DNA from: Novosphingobium sp. Chol11
GTDB lineage: Bacteria; Pseudomonadota; Alphaproteobacteria; Sphingomonadales; Sphingomonadaceae
Length of the DNA: 32,547 nt
NCBI RefSeq assembly: GCF_945870625.1
Contig: NZ_CAMBTS010000027.1
Location: forward strand, 1-32,547
Direction of reading: 5' to 3'
Position numbers and translations under genes: made by a program. Shown here piece by piece: positions 1 through 9,203 of this stretch. Under the pieces are notes generated by a model. It was not told the DNA's origin and did no database searches. It saw only the letters and a list, made by a program, of their open reading frames with translations. Positions within the stretch are counted from its first letter, which is position 1; each line of letters begins with the position of its first letter.

Positions 1-2
1 TT

Positions 3-374
3 GTTCTTCTTTTTCTTGCGGTACTCTTCCTCGACCTTCCACTCGATGGGCAGGCCGTGGCAATCCCAGCCGGGCACATAGGGCGCGTCCTTGCCGAGCA
101 GCGATTGCGTGCGGCAGACCATGTCCTTCAGGATATGATTGAGCGCGTGGCCGATGTGCATGTCGCCGTTGGCATAAGGCGGGCCATCGTGCAGGATGAA
201 CTTTTCGCGGCCGGCGCGCACGTCGCGCAGCTTGCGGTAAAGCCCTTCTGCCTCCCAGCGCGCGAGGATGCCCGGCTCCTTTTGCGGCAAGCCGGCCTTC
301 ATCGGGAAATCGGTCTTCGGCAGGAAGACGGTGCTGCGATAATCGCGGGCTTCGGGGCTGGGCTGTTCGGTCAT
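3..374 (-). CDS. ileS: Isoleucyl-tRNA synthetase, N-terminal part (cut by window edge)
   Basis: Class I aminoacyl-tRNA synthetase that charges tRNA-Ile in the cytoplasm. Only the first 124 codons lie in the window, and the frame is open to the left edge. The class I signature HIGH is at residues 73-76, in the context [12 protein letters not shown]. The downstream block [12 protein letters not shown] (102-113) is typical of IleS and separates it from ValRS and LeuRS. The ATG at 374 gives the usual short N-terminal extension ending in [16 protein letters not shown]. It is the last gene seen in the minus-strand run from gpmA, 57 nt after ribF. In many proteobacteria ribF and ileS are neighbours, followed by lspA, which would be off the window. 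No strong Shine-Dalgarno was seen. Identity is very secure from the motifs. Confidence 0.95.
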   Translation of the reverse strand, partial: MTEQPSPEARDYRSTVFLPKTDFPMKAGLPQKEPGILARWEAEGLYRKLRDVRAGREKFILHDGPPYANGDMHIGHALNHILKDMVCRTQSLLGKDAPYVPGWDCHGLPIEWKVEEEYRKKKKN

Positions 375-431
375 GTCATCAGCGCTCTAGCGAGAGGCGG
401 GGCATCCTGCAAATAGCGGGTTTGGCGTGCC

Positions 432-1351
432 TCAAGCCAGCAGCCGCCGCGCCTCGTCGCAATCGCGCTCCATCTGCGCGACCAGCGCATCCAAGCTATC
501 GAACTTGGCCTCGCCGCGCAGGAAATGGTGGAACGCGACCTCGATGATCTGTCCGTAAAGATCGCCGCTGAAGTCAAAGAAATGCGGTTCGAGCAGTTCC
601 TTGGGCGGATCGAACGTGGGGCGGATGCCGATGTTGGCCGCGCCATGCAGCATCCGGCCATCGGGCAAGCGCCCCGTTACCGCATAGATCCCATAGCGCG
701 GGCGCAGATATGTGCCCAGATCGAGGTTGGCGGTGGGGAAATTGATCGTGCGGCCCACTTTGTCGCCGTGCTGCACCGTGCCCCGGATCGCAAAGGGCCG
801 GGTGAGCAACTGTGCGGCAGCCTGTGGGTCGCCCGCGATGAGCGCATCGCGGATGCGGCTGGAGGAGACCACTTGGCCTTCCAGCGTAACCGGGCCGACC
901 GCGCGCGCGGCCAGCCCGCACGCTGCGCCGAGCAGGTTCAGCATTTCGACATTGCCGCGCCGCGCCTTGCCGAAAGTGAAATCCTCCCCAGTGACGACCG
1001 CCGCCGCGCCCAGCCGCGTCACCAGCAGTTCGCGCACGAAGTCCTCGGCGCTCATGCCCGCAAGCGCAGCATCGAAGCCGAACACCAACATCGCATCGGC
1101 CCCGGCGGCGGTAAACAATTCCTCGCGCTGATCGAGCGTGGTCAGCCGAAACGGCGCAGCATCGGGCTTGAAATAGCGCACCGGGTGCGGATCGAAGGTG
1201 GCGATGATCGCCGGGCGGCCCTCGGCGCGCGCCCAGCGCACCGCCTCTCCGGCCACGGCCTGATGCCCCAGATGAAACCCATCGAAATTGCCCAGCGCGA
1301 TCACCGCGCCGCGCAAGGCCTCGGGCATGGGCTCGCTGGCTTGGAGGTGCA

Positions 1352-1352
<1 letters not shown>
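432..1352 (-). CDS. ribF: Bifunctional riboflavin kinase / FAD synthetase
   Basis: Converts riboflavin to FMN and then FMN to FAD in the cytosol. The protein is 306 aa, normal for bacterial RibF. The N-terminal FMN adenylyltransferase domain shows the nucleotidyl-transferase motif GNFDGFHLGH at residues 21-30. The C-terminal riboflavin kinase domain shows GDKVGRTINFPTANL at about 196-210, followed by a YGIYAV segment. The ATG at 1352 overlaps the folA stop by one base (TGATG), which implies translational coupling. It precedes ileS on the same strand. Nothing is missing or truncated. A long plus-strand frame covers the same DNA but is only its antisense shadow. Confidence 0.96.
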
Positions 1353-2893
<1,541 letters not shown>

Positions 2894-2897
<4 letters not shown>

Positions 2898-3391
2898 TGC
2901 GGGCGCTCGGCCACCGCATTGGTCTGTGCGGCCCGGTAAGCGATCAGCCGCGCCTCAAGCGCAGGGTCGCTGATGGCAAGGATCGCAGCGGCGAGCAGCC
3001 CGGCGTTGACCGCGCCCGGCGCGCCGATCGCCAATGTGCCCACCGGAATGCCGCCAGGCATTTGCGCGATCGAGAGCAGGCTGTCCACGCCCTGCAACGC
3101 CTTCGATTCCACTGGCACGCCGAGCACTGGCAGGTGCGTCATTGCCGCCACCATGCCGGGCAGATGCGCCGCGCCGCCTGCGCCCGCAATCACCACCTTG
3201 AAGCCTTCGCGGTGCGCCGCGTTGGCGAACGCGACCAGCCGATCGGGCGTGCGGTGCGCCGAAACGATGCGGCAATCGTGCGCAACGCCGAGCTTAGTCA
3301 GCACCTCGGCGGCCTTTTGCATCGTTTCCCAATCGGACTGGCTGCCCATCACGATCGCCACTTGTGGGACAATCTGCGCCGTTTCACTCAT
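2894..3391 (-). CDS. purE: N5-carboxyaminoimidazole ribonucleotide mutase
   Basis: Class I PurE, which moves the carboxyl group of N5-CAIR to give CAIR. The protein is 165 aa. The active-site blocks are clear: MGSQSDW at 15-21, SAHRTP at 44-49 with the catalytic histidine, and [11 protein letters not shown] in the middle. These are characteristic of the octameric class I enzyme that works with PurK, not the animal or class II form. It overlaps purK by four bases and lies 39 nt downstream of gpmA on the same strand. There is no sign of damage. Confidence 0.97.
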
Positions 3392-3430
3392 CCTGCTTGC
3401 CCCTCACCGACCGGCCCAACGCGCAGACCG

Positions 3431-4117
3431 TCACCGCTCCGACAGATAATACCGCTCCAGCGCGGTAAGATCATCGGCCAGTTCATAGATGATCGGCTGG
3501 CCGGTCGGGATCTCAAGCTCGCTGATATCGGCATCCGAAATGCCCGACAGATGCTTGACCAGTGCGCGCAGCGAATTGCCGTGCGCCGAGACAATCACCG
3601 TCTCGCCCGCCAGCAGCGCAGGCGCGATCTTTTCCTCCCAGCAAGGCAGCACACGCGCGATGGTGTCCTTCAGGCTTTCCGCGCTGGGCACCGCGATCCC
3701 GGCATAGCGCGGGTCGGACGCGAGATCGAAAGCGCTGCCGGGCGCCAGCGGCGGCGGCGGGGTGTCGAAGCTGCGGCGCCAGATCTTGACCTGATCTGCG
3801 CCGTGCAGCGCGGTCGTCTCGGCCTTGTCGAGCCCGGTGAGGCCGCCATAATGCCGCTCGTTGAGCCGCCAGTCTTTATCTTCTGGCAACCACAACCGGC
3901 CCATCGCCTCGAGCGCGAGATGGAGCGTCTTGATCGCGCGAGTCTGCAGCGAGGTGAACGCGGCTGTGGGCAGCACGTCCTTTTCCTTGAGCAGCACGCC
4001 GGCGGCAAAGGCTTCGGCAGCGCCTTTTTCGGTAACGTCGACATCCCACCAGCCGGTGAAACGGTTTTCAAGGTTCCACTGCGACTGGCCGTGGCGGATC
4101 AGGATCAGGCGGGGCAT
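3431..4117 (-). CDS. gpmA: 2,3-bisphosphoglycerate-dependent phosphoglycerate mutase
   Basis: Interconverts 3- and 2-phosphoglycerate in glycolysis and gluconeogenesis through a phosphohistidine. The protein is 228 aa, as expected for the dPGM family. The catalytic motif LIRHGQSQWN puts the phosphorylated histidine at residue 9. Further family blocks are NRFTGWWDVDVTEKG, LNERHYGGLTG and, near the C-terminus, SAHGNSLRAL with the second catalytic histidine. The ATG at 4117 has AGGAAG about 5 nt upstream. The reading frame stays open for another 43 codons, but those residues are unlike the family and end inside another gene. It probably heads the purE-purK-folA-ribF-ileS run. Confidence 0.96.
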   Translation of the reverse strand: MPRLILIRHGQSQWNLENRFTGWWDVDVTEKGAAEAFAAGVLLKEKDVLPTAAFTSLQTRAIKTLHLALEAMGRLWLPEDKDWRLNERHYGGLTGLDKAETTALHGADQVKIWRRSFDTPPPPLAPGSAFDLASDPRYAGIAVPSAESLKDTIARVLPCWEEKIAPALLAGETVIVSAHGNSLRALVKHLSGISDADISELEIPTGQPIIYELADDLTALERYYLSER

Positions 4118-4202
4118 TGGCTTCCTGTTGCTGCTTAAATCGGGAAGCGAGGGCGTAGCGCCGCGCGCGTGATTTGGGAAGGGCGCAGACAGGCCGGGCA
4201 GA

Positions 4203-4367
4203 TCAGCTTTGCGATTCGCCGCTGCGATCGCCTGATGCCGGCGCAAGCGGTTCGCTCAGCGCGCGGGCCTGCGCTTTGCGCAGTCTCAAGTTGTCGCGCA
4301 GCCGCGCAGCGAGACGTTCCTCGCGGGTCGCGGGTTTGGGAGGTTGCGGGGCCGTGCCTTCAGTCAT
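4203..4367 (-). CDS. Small conserved charged protein, function unknown
   Basis: An ORF of 54 codons starting at an ATG at 4367. The protein is soluble and very basic in its centre (TREERLAARLRDNLRLRKAQARA, residues 14-36), with a predicted amphipathic helix between disordered proline-rich and serine-rich ends. I recall very similar short proteins with an REERL...LR.NL.RRKAQ core from sphingomonad genomes, but none with a function. It lies 85 nt upstream of gpmA on the same strand and may share its transcript. The frame continues upstream through the tRNA gene, so the annotated start must be this internal ATG. It could be a nucleic-acid-binding or regulatory peptide; nothing in the sequence decides this. 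Confidence 0.6.
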   Translation of the reverse strand: MTEGTAPQPPKPATREERLAARLRDNLRLRKAQARALSEPLAPASGDRSGESQS

Positions 4368-4411
4368 GGCCCAAACCTGTGCCCTCTGGCTCTCGCCCCG
4401 GCAAGCCTTGC

Positions 4412-4440
4412 TTGACAAAGAACCGCCCCCCCGCCAAAGC
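4412..4440 (+). promoter_or_regulatory. Possible promoter upstream of tRNA-Thr
   Basis: A perfect -35 hexamer TTGACA at 4412-4417 is followed after 17 nt by CAAAGC, which is a poor -10. The tRNA starts about 60 nt further on. It is the best sigma-70-like match in the 135-nt gap before the tRNA, but the weak -10 leaves it doubtful. Confidence 0.3.
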
Positions 4441-4502
4441 GCGCGCCTGTCTGGACCAGCGCTCGCCGCAGCTTTAGACGGGCAACGTCGCGGAAATGGT
4501 GT

Positions 4503-4577
<75 letters not shown>

Positions 4578-4610
4578 TTTCCCGGGCTGATCAGGCCGAC
4601 TCTGCATCAG

Positions 4611-5315
4611 TTAGTCATCAGCCAGTTCGTAGACGCTGAAAGCGATGTTGGCCCATTCTTCGCGGTTGAGGACGATCCAGTCGATCCTGATCCCCGCCTT
4701 GGCGCGAACGGGCACTACTGCGCTAAAATCAAGCGTGAATGACTCAGCGTCGCGCAGGATCACTTGTGCTGGATAGCGCCCTGCATCGTGCGCCAGCGAT
4801 TCGACAATGCCTTCATAGCCCAGAACTTTTCCCTCGTGGCTCACCTTGGTCAGCACATAGGCGGTAATGAAGCGGCGCGGAGCATTGCCCTGAAGATAGA
4901 CCTGCGACAACGGGCCATAAAGGATGGCATGCTTGCCCCATCGCAAACAAAGTCTTCCCGCCAGGGCGCCGATCAGCACGGCCACGCCGCAAAGCCAGAA
5001 CAAACCCCAGAACAGCGCGAACGCGGCGGCATTGCCAGACATGGCGGCCAACCGTGCCTCGGCAAATATATACGGATCCGCCCATGGCAGTGCGATCAGC
5101 GGCGCAAACAGATGCAGCCCGGCCAACCCGGATACGAAAAGCGCATGAACCACCACGCTGAAGCCGCCAACCAACGCAACGCCTTCGGACGAAGTAAGCG
5201 CGGGCAAGGGCGGATCGACAGCGGCAGTCCGCGCAGATCGAAAGAAAGACTGGGTCGCGATTATTCCGGGCAGCAGCAGCGCGCCTGCAAGTATCGCAAG
5301 CAACGTCGCGCCCAT
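4611..5315 (-). CDS. Unrecognised membrane protein with three N-terminal helices
   Basis: A protein of 234 aa that I cannot assign to a family. Three hydrophobic segments are visible, at about residues 3-20, 46-70 and 96-120, followed by a soluble C-terminal domain of some 110 residues. That domain holds the block YVLTKVSHEGKVLGYEGIVE and ends in alternating strands (ILRDAESFTLDFSAVV, IDWIVLNREEWANIAF), which suggests a small beta-rich cytoplasmic domain. It follows a 58-codon ORF by 9 nt and ends 33 nt from the tRNA gene on the other strand. Codon use is coding-like and similar to the neighbours. No catalytic motif is evident. It may be an envelope or regulatory protein. Confidence 0.75.
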   Translation of the reverse strand: MGATLLAILAGALLLPGIIATQSFFRSARTAAVDPPLPALTSSEGVALVGGFSVVVHALFVSGLAGLHLFAPLIALPWADPYIFAEARLAAMSGNAAAFALFWGLFWLCGVAVLIGALAGRLCLRWGKHAILYGPLSQVYLQGNAPRRFITAYVLTKVSHEGKVLGYEGIVESLAHDAGRYPAQVILRDAESFTLDFSAVVPVRAKAGIRIDWIVLNREEWANIAFSVYELADD

Positions 5316-5324
5316 TAGCGCGGC

Positions 5325-5501
5325 CTAGCGGTCGTGATCGGCCTCGGTCGCGCTGCGCAGGCTGCTGCGATGGATCACATGAACCCCGTCAGCGCGCTGC
5401 GTCGAAGCGAGCTTCACATTTTCCCAGCTGCCGCCAAATGCCCGCACAACTTTGACAGCGGATTGGATTGCTTCGGGCGAATTGATGCGGCTGGAGGTCA
5501 T
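5325..5501 (-). CDS. Small ORF (58 aa) ahead of the membrane protein
   Basis: An ATG at 5501 opens 58 codons ending in TAG. The product is soluble, with no membrane segment. It begins with MTSSRINSPEAIQSAVKVVR and ends in a charged tail (SATEADHDR). The gap to the next gene on the strand is only 9 nt, so the two are probably cotranscribed. A TTGTTA-16-TATATT promoter-like sequence ends 9 nt before the ATG, which supports this start and implies almost no 5' leader. No family is recognised. The coding potential looks reasonable but cannot be proven from one sequence. Confidence 0.5.
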   Translation of the reverse strand: MTSSRINSPEAIQSAVKVVRAFGGSWENVKLASTQRADGVHVIHRSSLRSATEADHDR

Positions 5502-5510
5502 GACATCAGT

Positions 5511-5538
5511 AATATAATAGGCTGGACCATCTTAACAA
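5511..5538 (-). promoter_or_regulatory. Promoter for the 58-aa ORF and membrane gene
   Basis: On the minus strand, TTGTTA (5538-5533) and TATATT (5516-5511) are separated by 16 nt. This sits in a locally AT-rich stretch between the serine hydrolase stop and the small ORF. The -10 is only 9 nt from the ATG, so the transcript would start almost at the start codon. Confidence 0.45.
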
Positions 5539-5574
5539 GCGATTTAAGCCCTCAAATCCCGCCGATGGCATCCC

Positions 5575-6807
5575 TCAGGCGCGCCACGCGCCCGAGGCAT
5601 TGGACGACCAGCCAAGGCCGGCATAGGCCGCATCGACCAGCGATTGCCCGCGCGCGTTGAGCAGGATGCCTGGGCCCATCCGGTTCATCGTATAGCCAAA
5701 GCCGATGCCGGCGTCCGGATCGGCAAAGCCGACGCTGCCGCCCATGCCGACATGGCCGAACGCGCTTTCGCCGAGCAGCAGGCTGTCCGCCCCATTGGCG
5801 CGGTTGTCGGTGCTGGCCATGAAGCCCAGCGCAAAGCGCATCGGCTGCATCAACACCGCGTCGCTCAAGGTGGCGGCGGTGACGCGGCCCATCCGCTGGA
5901 TGGTTTCCGGCTTGAAATACCCCTGCCCGCCATTGGCCAGCGGCGCATAAAGCCCGGCCAGCCCGCGCGCATTGGTAATGCCATTGGCGCTGCCGATCTC
6001 GGCGGCGTGGATCTCGCGCGAGTTGAAATTGGCCTTGCCCTGATTGCCCAGAAACAACGCAGGCAGGCTGCCCGGCTTGCCCGAAACATGCTGAAAGAAG
6101 CGCGAGGCAAAGTTGATCTCGGCCGGATCGGGCGCGATCATCGGCGCGACGCGGGCTTCGCATGCTTCAGGCAGGCCGATGTGGAAATCGAGGCCCAGCG
6201 GCCCGGCAAATTCTTCGGCGAAATAGACGCCCAGCGGCTTGCCCGCGAGAATGCGCACGAGATTGCCAACGGTCCACGCATATGTCAGCGCGTGATAGCC
6301 CTGCTGCGTGCCCGGCTCCCAGAAGGCTTCTTCGGCTTCGACACGGCCCACCATGTAATCCCAATCGGCAAGGCCGCCCGGGCGGATCGGCTCGCGCACA
6401 TGCGGCACCGGCGAGGTGTGGCACAGCATCATCGCCACCGTCGTGGCCTCCTTGCCGCCCGCCGCAAAGCCCGGCCACACATCGGCCACCAGCGTGTCAT
6501 AACCAATCGCCCCCTGCTCGACGAGGCGGTGAAGGCACAGCGCCGCCGCACCTTTGGTGCAGGAATAGACGATGGAAATCGTGTCGCGCTCCCACGCAGA
6601 CGCTGGCTCCGCTTCGGTCGCAGGGGCGGCCCAGCCGCCCCACAGATCGACCACCGGCTCGCCGCCCACCACGAGGCAGACGCTGGCCCCCACTTCGCCG
6701 CGCTCGGTGAAATTGGCGCGAAAAACGTCCAGCATCGGGGCAAATTCGGGTGCGCAGAACCCGGCGATGGTCTGGCCAGCAGGCAATTGCTCGGAAATCT
6801 GGGTCAT
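5575..6807 (-). CDS. Serine hydrolase, beta-lactamase-like (family VIII esterase type)
   Basis: A 410-aa member of the class C beta-lactamase/DD-peptidase fold (Beta-lactamase family PF00144). The nucleophile motif SxxK is SCTK at 82-85. The tyrosine motif is YHA at 171-173 in the context GTQQGYHALTYAW, which fits family VIII esterases (Y-x-x) better than the YxN of beta-lactamases. The third box is GHVGMGGS at 351-358, in place of KTG. Another conserved turn is HTSPVP at 130-135. No signal peptide is visible, so it is probably cytoplasmic, which argues for an esterase rather than a beta-lactamase. GAGGAG lies about 10 nt before the ATG. The substrate cannot be told. Confidence 0.88.
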   Translation of the reverse strand: MTQISEQLPAGQTIAGFCAPEFAPMLDVFRANFTERGEVGASVCLVVGGEPVVDLWGGWAAPATEAEPASAWERDTISIVYSCTKGAAALCLHRLVEQGAIGYDTLVADVWPGFAAGGKEATTVAMMLCHTSPVPHVREPIRPGGLADWDYMVGRVEAEEAFWEPGTQQGYHALTYAWTVGNLVRILAGKPLGVYFAEEFAGPLGLDFHIGLPEACEARVAPMIAPDPAEINFASRFFQHVSGKPGSLPALFLGNQGKANFNSREIHAAEIGSANGITNARGLAGLYAPLANGGQGYFKPETIQRMGRVTAATLSDAVLMQPMRFALGFMASTDNRANGADSLLLGESAFGHVGMGGSVGFADPDAGIGFGYTMNRMGPGILLNARGQSLVDAAYAGLGWSSNASGAWRA

Positions 6808-6897
6808 GGGGTGGATGCTCCTCTCGCGTTATGGCTTGTTTTGCGTTTCACTAGCCGACCGATCGCCCGGGACAAAGCGCCAATGCGGGCGCGCGCT

Positions 6898-7188
6898 TCA
6901 GGCCAGCAGATCCGCCCATTCCGGACGGCGTTTGAACGCAGCGGCGACATAGCTGCATTGCGGCTCGATCTTCCAGCCTTGCGCGCGCGCATCGGCGATC
7001 AGCGCTTCGACCAGCTTTGCGGCAATCCCGCGCCCGCCGATTTCGGGCGGGACGAGGGTGTGTTCGGCCGTCAATACATTGGCGCGCCTCACGTAGGTCA
7101 GCCGCCCGAAGGCGGCGCTGTCCGCCACGCGGGCCTGGTATTCGCCCTGCGCGCCTTGATCCAGATGCGTGATCACAGGTTCGTTCAT
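6898..7188 (-). CDS. Small GNAT-type N-acetyltransferase (YjdJ/PF14542 type)
   Basis: A 96-aa single-domain protein of the short GCN5-related type. It shows the strand ARVADSAAFGRLTYVRR, then HTLVPPEIGGRGIAAKLVEALI, where GGRGIA is the acetyl-CoA pyrophosphate loop, and ends in CSYVAAAFKRRPEWADLL as this family does. The substrate is unknown for most members. I chose the ATG at 7188, with a GGGATGGA sequence upstream; an ATG five codons earlier is also possible. It lies 90 nt upstream of the serine hydrolase on the same strand and 63 nt from the divergent threonine aldolase. Confidence 0.85.
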   Translation of the reverse strand: MNEPVITHLDQGAQGEYQARVADSAAFGRLTYVRRANVLTAEHTLVPPEIGGRGIAAKLVEALIADARAQGWKIEPQCSYVAAAFKRRPEWADLLA

Positions 7189-7216
7189 GGCTATCCATCC
7201 CATAAGGCAAGCTGAC

Positions 7217-7244
7217 TTGACCGTTGCACCATGCCCGGTAAGGC
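7217..7244 (+). promoter_or_regulatory. Promoter-like sequence directly before ltaE
   Basis: TTGACC (7217-7222), a 16-nt spacer and TAAGGC (7239-7244) end 7 nt before the ATG at 7252. AAGG inside the -10 could equally be a ribosome-binding site, so leaderless and ordinary initiation are both possible. An upstream in-frame ATG at 7231 falls inside this promoter. Confidence 0.35.
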
Positions 7245-7251
7245 CAGCGCC

Positions 7252-8268
7252 ATGAAGTTCTTCTCCGACAATGCCGCGCCTGTCCACCCCCGCGTCTGGG
7301 CCGCGATGCAGGCCGCCGATACGCCCGACAAGGCCTATGACGGCGATGCGCTGTCGCGGCGGCTCGATGATGCGTTTGCGGACGCGTTTGGCACCCCTTG
7401 CACTGCGCTGTGGGTGGCCACGGGAACAGCGGGCAATTGCCTTGCGCTGGCCGCGATGGCGCCGCCGCATGGCGGTGTCGTCTGCCACCGCGAGGCGCAT
7501 ATCGAGATCGACGAGGGCGGCGCGCCGGGCTTTTTTCTCCACGGCGCGAAGCTGCTGCTGGCGGCGGGCGAGGGCGCGAAGCTGACCCCCGAGACGATCC
7601 GCGCGGTGATCGATCCGATCCGTCCCGAAGTCCACCAGGTCCAGCCGCATGCGATTTCGATCACCCAGGCCAGCGAATATGGCCGCGTCTATACCCCCGC
7701 CGAAGTCGCCGCCATCGGCGCATTGGCGCAGGAACGCGGGCTCGGCCTGCATATGGACGGCGCACGTTTTGCCAATGCGGTGGCGCATCTTGGCTGCCAT
7801 CCGGCAGACGTGACCGTGCGCGCGGGCGTTGCTGCGCTCACCTTCGGCTTTGTCAAGAATGGCGGCATGGGGGCCGAAGCGCTGGTGTTCTTCGATCCCG
7901 CGCTCGCCGATGTGGTGCGGTTTCGCCGCAAGCGCGCCGGCCATCTCCAATCCAAGGGCCGCTATCTGGCCGCGCAAGTGCTGGCGATGCTGGAAGGCGA
8001 TCTCTGGCTGGAAAACGCCCGCGCCGCCAATGCGGCCGCGCAGGAAATCGCCGCAGTCTGCGGCGATCGGCTGATCCATGCGGTCGAAGCGAACGAGGTG
8101 TTCGTGGTGCTTTCCCCGGCCGAGCAGCAGGCGCTCCACGCACAAGGCTTTGAATTCTACGACTGGACCGCCCCGCCGGGCGCTCCCGGAGCCGCCCGCC
8201 TCGTGACCGCATGGAGCAGCCCGCCGCTTGAAGTGCAAGCGCTCGCCCGCGCCATCGCGGCGCTGTGA
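7252..8268 (+). CDS. ltaE: Low-specificity L-threonine aldolase
   Basis: PLP enzyme that cleaves threonine or allo-threonine to glycine and acetaldehyde. The protein is 338 aa from the ATG at 7252, where MKFFSDNAAPVHP matches the family's N-terminus. An ATG 21 nt earlier would add unrelated residues. Visible motifs are the GTAGNCLAL cofactor-phosphate region, HREAHIEIDEGG, LHMDGARFANA with the pyridine-binding aspartate at about 169, and TFGFVKNGGMGAE with the PLP lysine at about 202. It is coupled to the downstream EamA transporter by a GTGA overlap. That pairing suggests shared control of an amino-acid pool, but this is inference. Confidence 0.93.
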   Translation: MKFFSDNAAPVHPRVWAAMQAADTPDKAYDGDALSRRLDDAFADAFGTPCTALWVATGTAGNCLALAAMAPPHGGVVCHREAHIEIDEGGAPGFFLHGAKLLLAAGEGAKLTPETIRAVIDPIRPEVHQVQPHAISITQASEYGRVYTPAEVAAIGALAQERGLGLHMDGARFANAVAHLGCHPADVTVRAGVAALTFGFVKNGGMGAEALVFFDPALADVVRFRRKRAGHLQSKGRYLAAQVLAMLEGDLWLENARAANAAAQEIAAVCGDRLIHAVEANEVFVVLSPAEQQALHAQGFEFYDWTAPPGAPGAARLVTAWSSPPLEVQALARAIAAL

Positions 8269-9203
8269 GCACGGAGCACTTGCCCGGCGAAGCCCGCTTT
8301 CTGCAGGCGCGCATCATCGTGCCGTTTGTGCTGACGGCGGTGATCTGGGGTTCGACCTGGCTGGTGATCAAGGGCCAGCTTGGCGATGTCCCGCCCAGCT
8401 GGTCGGTGACCTGGCGCTTTGCCGGCGCGGCGCTCGGCATGTTCGCCTTTGTGCTGGCCAAGCGCCTGCCGCTGGTGCCCGATACCAAAGGCCTCACGGT
8501 GGCGGCGGTGATGGGCTGCAGCGTGTTTTCGGTCAATTTCCAGTTCGTCTACCGCTCCGAACAATACCTCACCTCGGGGCTTGTCGCGGTGCTGTTTGCG
8601 CTGCTCTTGGTGCCCAACACGCTTTTTGCGCGGATCTTTCTTGGCCAGCGGATCACGCGCGGCTTTTTGCTGGGCACGGGAATCGCGCTCATCGGCATCG
8701 CGCTGCTGATGCTCCACGAATATCGCCTCGCGCTCGCGCAGAACGCCGCGATGGGCGCAAATGTGCTGATCGGCGGGGTCATGGTGCTCGCCGCGCTGCT
8801 CTTTGCCTCGATCGGCAATGTCGTGCAGGCCACCACCATGGCGCGCGGCCAGCCGGTGCCGACCATGCTCGCCTGGGCGATGCTGATCGGCGCGGGCGTC
8901 GATGCCGTGATCGCTTCGATGCTGTCTGGCCCGCCCCGCTTCGAATGGACCTTGGGCTATGCCGGCGGGGTGGCCTACCTCGCGATCATCGGCTCGGTGG
9001 TCACGTTCCCGATGTACAACGGCCTGCTGCGCGCGCTTGGGCCGGGCCGCGCCGCTTATAACGGCGTGCTCGTGCCGGTTGTCGCGATGCTGCTCTCGAC
9101 CCTGTTCGAGGGCTACCGCTGGTCCTTGCTCGCCGGCGCGGGCGCGGCGCTGGCGATCATCGGGCTGGTCGTGGCGTTAAGGGCGCGCAGCCCCTCGCGG
9201 TAG
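8265..9203 (+). CDS. EamA/DMT-superfamily transporter (GTG start)
   Basis: A 312-aa inner-membrane protein with about ten hydrophobic segments in two EamA halves, for example FVLTAVIWGSTWLVIKG near the N-terminus and AYLAIIGSVVTFPMYNGLLRALG in the second half. WGSTWLVIK followed by PPSWSVTWRF is typical of RhaT/EamA metabolite exporters. The GTG start at 8265 overlaps the ltaE stop by four bases. Members export amino acids or other small metabolites, but the substrate here is unknown. Its last 91 nt overlap, tail to tail, the end of the minus-strand SDR gene. Confidence 0.92.
   Translation: MSTEHLPGEARFLQARIIVPFVLTAVIWGSTWLVIKGQLGDVPPSWSVTWRFAGAALGMFAFVLAKRLPLVPDTKGLTVAAVMGCSVFSVNFQFVYRSEQYLTSGLVAVLFALLLVPNTLFARIFLGQRITRGFLLGTGIALIGIALLMLHEYRLALAQNAAMGANVLIGGVMVLAALLFASIGNVVQATTMARGQPVPTMLAWAMLIGAGVDAVIASMLSGPPRFEWTLGYAGGVAYLAIIGSVVTFPMYNGLLRALGPGRAAYNGVLVPVVAMLLSTLFEGYRWSLLAGAGAALAIIGLVVALRARSPSR

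Noticed and set aside
5334..5660. Plus-strand ORF of 108 codons near 5.4 kb
   Set aside because: Overlaps the better-supported 58-codon ORF and the serine hydrolase end on the other strand; no ribosome-binding site and shadow-like composition.
5644..7215. Plus-strand frame of 523 codons opposite the serine hydrolase
   Set aside because: Composition of His, Arg and Gln-rich antisense; SxxK and other motifs show the coding strand is minus.
6898..8238. Minus-strand frame of 446 codons running into the small GNAT
   Set aside because: Only the last 96 codons are GNAT-like; the rest is antisense to ltaE. The real start is the ATG at 7188.
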